Origin: Kitagawia praeruptora
Lineage: Eukaryota > Streptophyta > Magnoliopsida > Apiales > Apiaceae
Length of the DNA: 64,000 nucleotides
Direction of reading: 5' to 3'
NCBI GenBank assembly: GCA_037693485.1
Contig: CM075351.1
Span: forward strand, 15,743,001 to 15,807,000
Below, piece after piece: positions 1 through 10,944 of this stretch. Both the position numbers and the translations under genes were made by a program. The notes under the pieces are model-generated. The model saw nothing but the letters and a program-made list of their open reading frames with translations, made no database searches and was not told where the DNA came from. Within the stretch, counting starts at the first letter, position 1. Each line of letters starts with the position of its first letter.

Positions 1-930
1 GGAAATGAAAAACTCCTTTCGAGAGGTAACATGCTGTGAAGCTCTGCTGTCTATTACCCAACTGGTCTCATCATAAGAGAAATTCACCATATTTTCATCA
101 AGAACAACAATAAGATCATCGGAAGAAGCAACTAATACATGATCATCATGATCCTTTTTATCTTGCTTCACGTTCCCTTTATTTTCTTTTTTCCATTTGT
201 AACAATACCTTTTGATATGCCCAGTCTTTCCACAATGATGACATTCAAGGTTCTTATACTTTCCTCTGGACTTGCTTCGACTTTTATCTTGACCTCTCTG
301 CAATTTCGTCTTACTTCTCCCCCTATTTTCTGTAAACAGCACATCTGATTGTAAAGATGACCCTTGAGTTTTTCTTCTCATCTCTTCATTCAACACACCA
401 CTTTTAGCCAATTCCATTGTAAGAACTCCACTTGGGGCAGATTTAGTAAGTGAGACTCGAAACGTCTCCCAAGAATCAGGTAGCGTGTTAAGAAGCCAAA
501 GTGCTTGAACTTCATCTTCAAACTTTATGCTCATGCCCGAAAACTGATCCATTATACCTTGAAACTCATTTAAGTGATCAGAAACACAGGAACCATCTCG
601 ATATTTCAAATTTATTAGCTGCTTCAAGAGAAATAATTTGTTGTTTCCAGTTTTCGAAGCATATAGAGTTTCCAATTTATCCCACAGAACTTTTGCATCA
701 GTTTCATTCACAATATGATTGTAGACGTTATCTTCAACCCATTGCCTGATAAAACCACACACTTGTTCATGTTCAAATTTCCAATCTTCTGCAGACTTTG
801 CAGCTGGTTTATCTTTGGCAAAGACAGGAAGGTGTAAACTTTTCACATACAACAAGTCTTTCATTTTACCCTTCCACTTGATATAATTTGAACCATTTAA
901 ACAAGTCATTCTACTAGTGTTAACCTCCAT
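1..930 (-). CDS. Ty1/copia gag and start of protease (element A), cut by the window edge
   Basis: An open frame of 310 codons begins at an ATG at 930, just downstream of a copia-type primer-binding site, and runs off the left edge without a stop. It reads as a plant copia gag. The N-terminal half has the UBN2/DUF4219-like pattern (WKFEHEQ, LWDKLETLY, LKQLINLKY). A CCHC zinc knuckle, CHHCGKTGHIKRYC, lies near residues 230-243. Close to the edge the frame enters the protease with WVIDSRAS near residue 293, where the family has a D-S/T-G active site; the glycine is arginine here. Gag forms the particle and binds the RNA. The long open frame suggests a fairly young copy. The rest of pol lies outside the window. 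Confidence 0.88.
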   Translation of the reverse strand, partial: MEVNTSRMTCLNGSNYIKWKGKMKDLLYVKSLHLPVFAKDKPAAKSAEDWKFEHEQVCGFIRQWVEDNVYNHIVNETDAKVLWDKLETLYASKTGNNKLFLLKQLINLKYRDGSCVSDHLNEFQGIMDQFSGMSIKFEDEVQALWLLNTLPDSWETFRVSLTKSAPSGVLTMELAKSGVLNEEMRRKTQGSSLQSDVLFTENRGRSKTKLQRGQDKSRSKSRGKYKNLECHHCGKTGHIKRYCYKWKKENKGNVKQDKKDHDDHVLVASSDDLIVVLDENMVNFSYDETSWVIDSRASQHVTSRKEFFIS

Positions 931-940
931 CAGAACCAAT

Positions 941-951
941 CTCTGATACCA
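941..951 (-). promoter_or_regulatory. Primer-binding site of copia element A
   Basis: On the minus strand TGGTATCAGAG stands three bases inside the LTR end. This matches the initiator-tRNA-Met primer-binding site of plant copia elements, where minus-strand DNA synthesis starts, and it fixes the orientation of the element. Confidence 0.85.
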
Positions 952-954
952 CTT

Positions 955-1548
955 TGATAAGTAATGTTGACACTTAACAATAAAGAAAGCTAGAACAAAA
1001 TACTCAAATAAGGACAACAAATTTTTAGCGTGGTAAAACCCTCCAATGTGAAGGGAAACATCCACGGGACACTACGGTCCAAGAAGGCTTTCACTATGAG
1101 AAAAGAGTTACAATACATTTCTCCAAAGTGCTAAACGGATCAAACAAAAGTATCCAAACAAGCACAAGTTGAGAACTAAATCACCAATACATGAAAGCAA
1201 CAAACTCACGTTAAAAATAAAGGAGAAAACCTGAAACCTGGACAGCGGGAAAAACCTCTTCCAAAACCTTAGTAATACACTGACCTGGATAGCAAAAAAA
1301 AATCAGAACAATCTGAAGGTTGAATGTTCGAGAGCAGCTATCTCAAATGATGGTGTTTTTCTGGACAGATTTTCAGTAAAAAGTTTCTCTCTGTAGTCTC
1401 CTTTTTTCTTGTTGGTTCAGATGCCTCTTTTCTCCTTAAGTAAAAGAAAAGTTTGGGCTTTTAATTCACATAGTTAGGGAGCCCATGACCCAACTTTAAA
1501 CACACATGGACTTTTCTCCACATAGGAAGGGAGCCCAAAAACCCAACA
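955..1548 (-). repeat. 5' LTR of copia element A
   Basis: In the element's orientation the LTR begins TGTTGGGTTTTTGG at 1548 and ends TTATCA at 955, about 594 bp, directly before the primer-binding site. The start resembles many plant copia LTRs. The partner LTR is outside the window, so the target-site duplication cannot be checked; the candidate right-hand five bases are AAGCT at 1549-1553. The element sits in the fibrillarin-like pseudogene. Confidence 0.8.
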
Positions 1549-1594
1549 AAGCTTATGTTAAAAAGTGTTTTTTATATGCTTGTGAAGACTTTAC

Positions 1595-2451
1595 CTTGAC
1601 AGAAGTAACAAAATGGCCTCCATCCTTGAGACAACTGGATGCATTCAAACCCAATATGCTGTCCTGCCAATGATTTACAAAAGGGACACACACAAATTAT
1701 TCGACTGAGAAAACATAAAAACGAATTTCCAAATTTTAAAGAAAAATAATAATAATCTAACTCATAGGCAGAAGTTCACCTGACAAAGCGTGGGAATTTC
1801 AGACAATACAACATCTACTGTCCCAACACGATTAGAGTACATGCTTGGATGCTCGTAATCCCCAAGAATAGCCACAATATTAGGACGCCTGATTGCGATT
1901 TTAGACAACTCCTTAGAAGGAGAAGGAGTAACGACATAGACTAACCCAGAAGGGCCAACAATATCAGAAACATGAGCGATTGTTGTGAAGGACTGAGCTC
2001 TCTGATATATAAAACCTTAGCCCCGGTACAATCCAAATTTTGTCCATCCCTCCTTTGAGAAGGGCAGCTGCTAAGTCAGATGTAGAGGGATCCCAAACCC
2101 TGTACTCAGTGCCATCTTCATTCTAGTTCGAACAAAAAAATAAATTACTTAATAACACGAATTAAAGAACCACGAAACAAGACCTACTTGATATTTTCTA
2201 AGCAATTGAATGTTACTTTGAGAACTAACACTCTTCATTAAAGGTGTAAATCTAAATTCATGCTTCTTACTACTATCACGTAATAGAAAAAAAAAATTAG
2301 CTAAAAATTGCACGTACAGGAACAAAATAAAAGGGCTCATTGTCGACAGTTTCACCGGGAACCATGTTCTTAGTACAAAGTTGATCTTTTATTCCGTCAG
2401 ATACCATGAACACTCCCTCGTGTTGCTTGTATGGATTAACCACAACTTCAC
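1595..2451 (-). pseudogene. FIB: Fibrillarin-like (rRNA 2'-O-methyltransferase) pseudogene, partial
   Basis: Three exon-like blocks with plausible splice sites match the C-terminal domain of plant fibrillarin, the nucleolar box C/D snoRNP methyltransferase. Block 2318-2451 encodes EVVVNPYKQHEGVF...TKNMVPGETVDNE. Block 1780-2122 encodes NEDGTEYRVWDP, LAAALLKGGMDKIWIVPG and TIAHVSDIVGPSGLVYVV. Block 1595-1663 encodes LGLNASSCLKDGGHFVTSVK. In the middle block the frame shifts at the point where the S-adenosylmethionine-binding glycine-rich motif should follow VPG, so that motif is lost. The glycine/arginine-rich N-terminus is not found upstream, and copia element A interrupts the gene beyond 1549. 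Retained introns argue for an old genomic duplicate rather than a processed copy. The match comes from remembered family sequence. Confidence 0.85.
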
Positions 2452-2590
2452 CTACACACATACACACAAAAAAATAGTCAATTTATATCATTCTACATTA
2501 AACGAAAATAAATCCCATGATTTTTAAAAATACCACACGGTTAGAAAGATTGAAATTAGTGACTTAAGATCCCTGATTACAATTCGAAAC

Positions 2591-3295
2591 TGTTACGAGT
2601 AAAGCTAGAATATATGGACTGGGTGTTTGATTTTAGATGAAACTGTTCTTCTCATAACTTTTAAACCAAAAATACATGTAGGAAATAAATAAGCAAATTA
2701 CATTGTACGTGACACTAACTTACTGTTCAGAACGAAGAGCAAGTCCAACAATGTCCTAGTTGGTGCCCTATAAATATAATAAAATATAATGTCCTAGTGA
2801 TTTAAGTCATGATTTTTCTGTATCAATTCCAACAACATGCTTTATACTTGTGCCTTATAAATTAAAATAATAATATATTTGAATTAAAATTGGAGGGAAG
2901 GGAAAAAAGAGAGGAGAGAGAAGTCTAGTAAAGGAGGGAAGTTAATTTTTTATTGTTAAATTGATTTAGGACAAACATAAAGGTGCCTTAAAAAAAGGGC
3001 ATGAGATGGAGTCTTAGTATTTTAAGGCATCACTAGGACACTGTTGGAGCACAAAAAATGTCTAAATGTCATAAATATTGATTTAGGACAATATTTAGGA
3101 CATTGTTGGACTTGCTATAAGAACTAAGATAGCCACTTCCCAGACTTATTCAACTACTAGAAATAGTACTGCACTATTCCTATAATTTCTCTATCACGAC
3201 TTGACTAATTCTTGCTGCTGTTTTACAAAAACAACAACGTTTATTTGCTAAATAAAACAAGTAAAATGAGTTTGGATTAAATATAATTCCAACAA
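2591..3295 (-). repeat. 3' LTR of copia element B, interrupted by a MITE
   Basis: In element orientation it starts TGTTGGAATTATATT at 3295, next to the purine tract AAGGGAGAGA, and ends at 2591 with the complement of TGTTACGAGTAAAGC. A Tourist-like MITE at 2737-3117 interrupts it. A further stretch of about 100 bp (about 2616-2718) is absent from the plus-strand LTR fragment at 5781-5883, so it is either another insertion here or a deletion there. Confidence 0.7.
2737..3117. mobile_element. Tourist-like MITE, copy 1 of the GAGCAAGTCCAACAATG family
   Basis: The left end reads GAGCAAGTCCAACAATGTCC and the right end is its inverted form, GGACATTGTTGGACTTGCT. The same family recurs at 48409-48760 with a clean TAA duplication, which supports a PIF/Harbinger (Tourist) origin. 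Here the duplication has decayed. No protein is encoded. It lies inside the LTR of copia element B and is therefore younger than it. Confidence 0.8.
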
Positions 3296-3303
3296 TCTCT
3301 CCC

Positions 3304-5780
3304 TTAATCCATAACTCCAGCCTCCAGGTCTTTCACTCCAAGAACAGAACGCATCTCTTCAAACTTAACCCTGGACATAGATTTTGTGAGCACATTTGCT
3401 CGCTGCTCAGTGGTACAAACATGCTTGACAATAACTTCTCCTCTCTCAATGCAATCACGGATGAAATGGTACTGAATGTCGATATGCTTGCTTCTACCAT
3501 GAAAAACTGGGTTTTTAGCTAAGTCTATAGCAGACTTATTATCTATGTAAATCACCACTGGAGCATCCCCAACATCTGTTACTTGCCTTAACAGATTCCT
3601 GAGCCACACGCCCTGACATGCCGTTGCAGTAGCAGCCATGAACTTCGCTTCACAACTAGACAGAGCTACGCACTTTTGCTTTTGAGAGACCCAAGTAATC
3701 AAGTTGTCATTCAAGTAGAAAGCTACTCCTCCTGTGCTCTTTATTATCAGTATCTCCAGCTAAATTACTATCCAAATACCCAGACAATATATAGTTTCCC
3801 ACTCCTTTTGAGTAAACTAAACCAAAGTTCAATTTGCCCTTTACATACCTTAACACTCGCTTTGCTGCATTTTGGTGCATGACAGTAGGCCTTTCCATAT
3901 TTCGACTTATTACTCCAATTAAGTAGGCTAGGTCTGGCTTGTATGTACCAGGTACCTGAGACCACCCACGATGCTCCTATACTGAGTTGCATTCACCACC
4001 TTGCCTTTCTCATCCTTGTTTATCATCTCCTTAGGTTCCATAGGGTACTTCACAGCATTGCAACTCGCCATGTCTACCTTTTCCAACAGTTTACGTGCAT
4101 ATGACGTTTGCTTTAAACTGATTCCACCACTACCTTGACTCACCTCTAAACCCAGATAGTATGCCAGCTTACCCTTGTTAGACATTTCAAATTCCATACT
4201 CATCTGTTTTTTAAAGTTGATGATGTTCTCGATGCTCGAACCAGTTACTAACAAATCGTCTACATAAACAGCTATAATGAGAAATTCATTACCTTCCTTC
4301 TTTGTGTAGACACCATGCTCATACGGGCATTTCGAGAACCCCAATTCCTTTAAGCATCTATTGAGGCGAGTGTACCAAGCCCGTGGAGCTTGCCTTAAAC
4401 CATACATGGCCTTTAGTAATCTATACACCTTGTGACTCTGTTTTTCATCAACGAAACCCTTTGGCTGACTCACGTACACCTCCTCCAATAAGTCACCATT
4501 TAGGAAGGATGATTTGACGTTGAGATGATGCACCTGCCACCCATTCTTTGCTGCTAGTGTTAGTAAAAGTCTGACAGTCTCTAACCTTGTGACATGGGCA
4601 ATAACTTCTTCAAAGTCGATACCTTTCTTTTGTACATAACCTCTTGCAACAATTCTAGCTTAGTACTTCACGATTTTACCTTCAGTGTTCTTCTTCAACT
4701 TGTATATCCATTTCAAACTTATTGGATTTCTCCCAGGTGGCAAATCTGTCAAGACCCATGTCTTGTTTTTCTCTATGGCGTCCATCTCGACTTTCATCGC
4801 CTTTTTCCATTATATATCTTTTACTGCTTGATCATAGTTACTTGGTTCTTCGATGCCGAGTAATAACATTTCATCTGATAATTCAACTTCCGCCGTGACG
4901 TTGTACACATCACTCAATAATCTGAAGTTCCTAGTCTCAGTGCTGCTATCTGACTCCTCACGATCACTTGAGTTGTCGTGGCTTGACTGCATTCCCCAAG
5001 AGTGAGTAGGTATGTTGATCTCAGACTCATTCTCAGCATCCTCCAGGTGTGTGCCTTCGTGTGAGTCAATCAATATGAAAGACCCACTACCTTGTATTCT
5101 TGTAGTATCATTAGCAGCCCAACTTCATCCTTTGTTTTCTTCGAACACCACATCACGGATCACATTTAGATGACCAGTAGAGGGATCAAACATACGATGT
5201 GCTTTACTTCCAGGTTTCTTCCCCAGATATACCATCTTTGTGCTCCTGTCATCCAACTTTTGCACCTGCTCCTTTGGAACCTTCACGTGTGCAAGACACC
5301 CAAATATTTTTATAAAGCTCAAATCTTGATTCATTCCCTTCCATGCTTCGTATAGAGTTTCACCTTTCAAGACTTTAGTTGGTAGTCTATTTTGAACATA
5401 GACAGAGTGTCTTACGACCTCTCCCCAAAATGTGTCTCGCATACCCTTTTTTTAGGAAGCTTCTCGTCATTGCTACCACCGTCCTGTTTCGCCTTTCGAC
5501 AACACCGTTCTGTTGTAGGGAGTACGGTGCTGTCAAATGTCTCGAGATCCATGCACACTCACAATATGACTGGAATTCATTCGATGTGAACTCCCCACCT
5601 CGATCAGTTCTTAGCACTTTGACTATCGTCTTTGCTTCATTTTCAGCCAACATTTTGAACCCTTTGATAGCTGTTAATGCTTCACTCTTCTGCTTCAACA
5701 TATAGACCCACATATTCCTGCTAAAATCATCAACAAATAATATGAAGTACCTGTTACCAGCCGGGGTAGGTGGAGATATT
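3304..5780 (-). pseudogene. copia pol remnant: integrase, reverse transcriptase, RNase H
   Basis: Read right to left, the order is integrase core (PPTPAGNRYFILFVDDFSR, then RTDRGGEFTSNEF and NGVVERRNR at about 5387-5780), integrase C-terminal part (FGCLAHVKVP, KMVYLG at 5125-5442), an acidic linker (4810-5073), reverse transcriptase (LKAMYGLRQAPRAWY and the catalytic YVDDLLVTG at 3928-4533), and RNase H (VALSSCEAKFMA, HGRSKHIDIQYHFIRD at 3304-3714). Integrase before RT is the Ty1/copia order. The frame is broken into at least six pieces by shifts and stops. Protease and the N-terminal integrase zinc domain are missing at the junction near 5780. Confidence 0.92.
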
Positions 5781-5897
5781 GGAGTAGTGCAATACTATTT
5801 CTAGTAGTTGAATAAGTTTGGGAAGTGGCTATTTTAGTTCCTAGTTTTTAGCAGTAAGATATATTCTAGCTTTACTCGTAACATTTGGTATCAGAGC
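5781..5897 (+). repeat. Truncated LTR end plus primer-binding site of copia element B
   Basis: Bases 5781-5883 correspond, in reverse orientation, to the last part of the LTR at 2591-3295 and end GTAACA. Two bases later TGGTATCAGAGC (5886-5897) is the complement of the initiator tRNA-Met 3' end. The first part of this LTR is missing at the junction with pol. Confidence 0.78.
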
Positions 5898-5916
5898 TTA
5901 AGGTTTAGGCCATTGT

Positions 5917-6594
5917 ATGCCTAAATATCAACCCAAACACACAAAGGCAACTATGGAGACATCCAAGGCGAAAGAAAGAGGTTTTGTAGGTCTATCCTAC
6001 CTGATGCTAACAAAAAACAATTATACAACATGGTCCCTGAAAATGAAGGTGTTCATGAAGCCGCAAGGAGTTTGGGGTGCGATCGAGCAAAGGATCCCAA
6101 GGTAATCGTAGATGACAAAACGGTTCAGGCCTTGCAGCAATATATCAAGGAGTGCCTGAAGATGTGTTGTTGACCATTACGGAGAAAGAGACTACTAAGG
6201 AGGCATGGAAAACGATTAGAACGATGTGTATGGGTGAAGAACGAGTAAAAGAGGCAAAAGTGCAAACGTTAAAGGGAGAGTTGAGTCCCTAATCATGAAG
6301 GAAACGGATAAAATTGAGGATTTCTGTATGAAGTTGAGTGGGATTGTGACTAATATCCGAGTCCTTGGAGAAACAATGGAAGAATCGAGTGTTGTGAGAA
6401 AAATTCCATGTGCAGTTCCGGATAAATTTCTACAAATAACTTCAAACATAGAGCAATTTGGAGATCTTAAGGTGATGAAAGTTGAAGAGGTAATAGGCCG
6501 TCTTAAAGCGCACGAGGAAAGAATGAAAGGGAAATCTGAAAGTGCAGGTGGGCAACTTTTACTTACACAAGAGGAGTGGAAAATGTTAATTTGA
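5917..6594 (+). pseudogene. copia gag remnant of element B
   Basis: Downstream of the primer-binding site an ATG at 5917 opens a frame with GFVGLSYLMLTKNNYTTWSLKMKVFM, the N-terminal pattern of plant copia gag (DUF4219). The frame breaks near 6100 and resumes at about 6295-6594 with IEDFCMKLSGIVTNIRVLGE, VVRKIPCAVPDKF and VMKVEEVIGRLKAHEER, typical of the UBN2 region. It ends before the zinc knuckle, where unrelated AT-rich sequence begins. It is on the opposite strand to the pol of the same family. Confidence 0.85.
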
Positions 6595-6822
6595 CTTATT
6601 TTAATATTCGTTAAAATTTAGTTATTTTTTACATATAATATGATTTTTTTTATCAATGAATTATTTGATTTAAAAAAAAATAAGTAAGTGCAATTTTTCA
6701 AAAAATTCAATAACTACAGGAATTTTGCCTTATTTGTTACTCCTATCTATCTGTCATACTGCTCACCTCATTTTTTTTTATTATTAATTTTGACAAACTG
6801 CTCACTCATTTCTAAGTTCTAA
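6595..6822. other. AT-rich spacer
   Basis: I see no gene or clear element, only runs of A and T between the end of the gag remnant and the next MITE. Confidence 0.5.
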
Positions 6823-9800
6823 GAGCATCTCCAATGGGTTTCCCTATTTTGGACCCCTAAAATATAATAAAATAATGGTTACCTAAAACATAGGGAATCA
6901 AAAAGTTGTTTTACTCCAATGGAAATCCCAATATTGGTTCCCTATTTTTTAAAAAGTAGTAATTAATTAGTATCAAAAAGAAAAAGAACAAGAAACTAAG
7001 AGAAATAAATGGTGAGAGAATAAAATAAAGGGAGAAATTGAAGTGGGAGGTGAGGTGTAAAAATAGGGGATTGCTTTTTGCTCCCCTTATTTTGGGATTG
7101 AGTTTTCTCTCCCCTAAAAATTATAGGGGATAGGAAGGCCGGTTGGAGTGATGTTTTGCTATTATAAACCCCTTTAATTGTCCACATAAGCAAAATATAG
7201 GTAAATAAGGGATGTGTAATAACCCTAACTTTAGTAATGCTACAGTGATCACATGAATAGTAAATTTCGAGGATTTAGAGAAAGGGTATATAAGTACTCC
7301 ATAATGGAAACGGAAAAGGAATAAACATAAACCATATTAGTGTTGTATATTGAAAATAAGAGACTCGAAATGACGAAGGATTCCAGAAATTCCTGAATAT
7401 GGATTTTGAGGATTTTGATTTCGAATAAGCTTTTATGGGATATTAAGGAGCATGGAAATATTATAAGAATTATATATTGAGGGATTAGTGAATTTAGGTT
7501 AAACCAAAGGATTATTAAGTTAAGAGAATACCAAGGGAAATTGGATTTGTAAATGATTTCGAAAACCACTGAGATAATGAGGTACACTCGAAACGAACCA
7601 CAATTAGAGGAGTATGGGAACAAGACAACCAAGATTAGTAATATAGCAAGGATACATACCACATTACCATTTACCAAGATTTTAGCATTATACTTAGAAA
7701 AGCAAAGCAAAAGAGATTATGAGATCATCAATGTTACATCATCTTCCACTAATTATGGTTAAGGGGCAAAGTAGTCATTTCACCTAAGGATTTATATAAA
7801 CTCTTCCATAAACATCTATAATGCTCTAGAATTATCAAGAGGATGAGATTAGAACAAGCAAACACAAAAATCTCTTATCTTCTTCATTATCATCATTTTC
7901 GGCAAAAAATACAGCAGGTTAGTAAATCAAGCATAACTTTTTCGTTTCTCAGCCAAATTTTGCGTTCTATAGCTTTTTAGAAAGCCCATGAGATAAGATA
8001 CAAGTCGTATTTCACAAGATTTTTCCAGAAAAGCAAGGTAAGGGGGTCGTTTTTCATGTTCTTTCAGCTGATGAATAGTAACTCCGAATTGTTAACTTTG
8101 TTTTCATGGTTCCTTTAGTTGATTCAAGCTATATTGAGGTTGTTTAAGGAGTACCCAAGGTTTATTAAGTGATGTTGAAGCTACAAGGAAGGTATATTAC
8201 TTGAGACCCTAACTTGAATTATGAGTTTATGGTTGATTATGCTTAGTTTAGAAGTTAAGTGATATAAACCATGAAATCTTGATTATATAGTTGTGGATAT
8301 GTGTTTTAATTTACTATGAAAGGAGTATGTGCTTGTAACCATGGTTGGTAAGATGACCACATGGTGTAGGTGATGGTGTATAAGGTGGATGATGGATTTG
8401 GAGGAGTAATGTTTTGGAAAGTATGAAAATATAGCCGTTATAATGCCTGATTTTCGTTAGGATAGAAACTGCCCTGTTTTGGACCCCTGTATCAGTATGG
8501 TACCCTACTGTCTAGGTTACCAATTGACCATGAAATGATAGAGCTTAGTTCATAGATCGTTTTGATATAAAGTGCGTTAAAATCTGATGAACGGTTTAGG
8601 AGAAAAGTCAGTTTTAGTGAAAGACGTTCGGAAACCGAGAAAATGTAATTGTGTTAATTTTGAGGCTATGATCAACCTACTTAGACATTTTTAAAAATTA
8701 TGAAACTTTGGGATGTTGTAATGGGGTGATCAGAGAACCCTTAGCAACTGACCTTGTGTCAAATTTCGGAATTTATGAATTATGAGGATTTTTACAGTCG
8801 AGAGTGGTTGTTAAGGAAAGAATGTAAATCGTTAAAAACTTTAATCGGGAATAAGATTGGTTAAGTCCTCGAAACCTTTTGAGATAGTAATGGGATATTA
8901 AAAGAGTGTTATTATATAAGGGTAAGGTGAGTAAGAGATGTGGTATTCTAACGACGGTCCTTCTTGTGTTATAGAAACATCGGGAGAGCCACGAGCCATA
9001 CTGCCAGGATACAGAGATCGAGGCAAGATCTTTTCTATCCCTACTTAGAAATTATTTATCTTTAAAGAAATTTGATTTCATGGAATATATACATGTGATG
9101 CTATCGTTACAATATTGTTAAGAATTTGTTTTTCCATGATTATTGATATTAAAAGGAGAGGTATATGAGTATGATATGGATATGGATATGACTATGGATA
9201 TGAGTATAAGATGGATATGAATATACATAGAGATGATTGTGCATGAAGTGAACATGCCTTATGATTAAGGGAATATGAAGAAATGGTATCAGTTGTTATC
9301 TAAAGATATATAAAGGAATGATATCAGTTGTTATCTAGAGTTATATAAATAATGGTATTAGTTATTAACTAGAGTTATATGAGGAATGGTATCAGCTGTT
9401 ATCTAGGGTTATATGATTTATAATATTATTTTAAAAATATTCTTTCAAAATGTTGTGATATAATTTATTGAGTATTATTTAATGCTTCTAAAACAAATGG
9501 AATACTTTATGTACACAAAAACATATTTGATTTCATTGAATATAGAAAAGATGTCTGAGTCATAATCAAAGTATTATGACATAAATATTTTTAAAGGTAA
9601 TGATAAATGGAAATGGAAATGATATATGTGAAAGGAAATGTGAATGGAAATGGAAAATGTGAAATGGTATTTGATAATGGAAAAATGATTTGAAAAAGGG
9701 GGATAGCAACAAAAAGCGTAGGAGGCTGTGTGCGGCACAGTCCAGCAATCAATATTTTAATTCGGCCCAAGAGTTGCCGAAGGAGGATGTAGTGGTGTAC

Positions 9801-10941
9801 CTTCCTCCAGGGGGATGTAGTGGTGTACCTTCCTCCTTCTACCGGTAGTAAAAAGGGACGTGTACGGAGGACGACTGATCATCGTGGCTCACGTATTCGG
9901 CAACAGTGAAAATCCCCAACGTTTTCTTTAAAGGAAAGAATTGAAAAGTGGTTTTCAGATTTTTATACTGAAAATAGAAAAAATGATATGAAAAGAAGGA
10001 ATTGTGTTATAAATGGAAGAGAAACTGATTTTATATTATGGTATAAAATTTCTGTGTAAAAAGGAAATGAAAGGATTATAATGAGAGATATGGTTCAAAT
10101 TTTTATGTTATCTTGAGATAATATATTGGGAAGAAGTGTGAATTATTATCTGAATACAGAAGAGCAATTGATATTATGTTGTTGTACCTTCCTTTTCTTA
10201 TAATAGAAAGTGGATGATGTGTTATTAAATAGGAATGTCATTTTTCTCAAAGTCTATAAGTATTTTCCAGATTATTATATGATATTAGAAGTGAGACTGA
10301 GATTATAATACTATATATTTCTTTCTTAAAAGGATAATTGGAAAGTGTATATAAATATTGAATGAGAATAAAATTCTTTCCATAATAACTGAAGTTTGCG
10401 TTTGTCTATTATATATATATAATGGTTTATTTTCCTTTGATGTTAGTAGATAGAAATTATCTTGCTGAGCTATTTTAGCTCACTCTTGCTACTTATCTAT
10501 ATACAGCTAGGTATGCCGATTCTACGCAGAACGCCCCGCAAGAGAGTAGGGGGAAGGCGACCTTCTGAGAGCGCGCTAGCATCGATTCCTGAGGAAGCGT
10601 AGAGGCAAACGGGTCCTGGTAGCTCTATGTATAATTAAGTGTGTAGGCATGTAAGAGACTTTTGGTTGTTGAAATGCTTCATGTCGAGGTATTATTCAGC
10701 AATGTATTTAAGGATGATTCTGGGTTTGTAATAACTGTTAACTCTAAACTTTTGTTATAGTGAATGTTGTTCTCTGAGCATATGACTGGTGTGTGTGTGT
10801 GTTATTGCGGGGTCAGTTGCACAAGTATTAATTGAAAAAAAAAGACCCAAGAGATATTGATATTGAATGGAAATTGGTCCGTGATGGCCCAGATTTATGA
10901 CCCCGGATTTGGGGCTGTCACAGGATGCATTGGAGATGCTC
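6823..10941. mobile_element. Tourist-like MITE split by a solo LTR
   Basis: The left end GAGCATCTCCAATG at 6823 and right end CATTGGAGATGCTC at 10941 form an inverted repeat flanked by TAA on both sides, the TWA duplication of PIF/Harbinger Tourist MITEs. Without the inserted LTR the MITE would be about 400 bp. It contains no coding sequence. Confidence 0.8.
7215..10922 (+). mobile_element. Large solo LTR (about 3.7 kb), probably gypsy Del/Tekay type
   Basis: The block starts TGTAATAACCC and ends GGGGCTGTCACA and is flanked by a perfect 5-bp duplication GGATG (7210-7214 and 10923-10927). No gag, pol, primer-binding site or second LTR is seen, so it is a solo LTR left by recombination between the two LTRs. 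Length, termini and the TTGCTGAGC...GCTCACTC segment near 10461-10487 fit long Tekay/Del LTRs; this lineage call is from memory. Internal short repeats include a GTATCAG(T/C)(T/C)GTTATCTAG motif repeated about four times at 9285-9410, and a duplicated 27-bp unit around 9785-9838. Confidence 0.8.
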
Positions 10942-10944
10942 TAA

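Larger units (their letters stand above)
2591..6594. mobile_element. Rearranged Ty1/copia element B with halves in opposite orientation
   Basis: The left part (2591-5780) is on the minus strand: a complete but interrupted 3' LTR, a polypurine tract beside it, and pol from RNase H back to the integrase core. The right part (5781-6594) is on the plus strand: the end of an LTR, a tRNA-Met primer-binding site and gag. Shared LTR sequence, such as CTAGTAGTTGAATAAG and GTAAAGCTAGAATATAT read in the matching orientation, ties both parts to one family. The missing stretch is the end of gag, protease and the first part of integrase, on either side of the junction near 5780. All coding parts carry frameshifts, so the copy is dead. 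Confidence 0.75.

Noticed and set aside
7249..7762. 153-codon minus-strand frame and overlapping plus-strand frame
   Set aside because: Inside the large solo LTR, AT-rich composition (I, L, F, Y-rich product), no motif.
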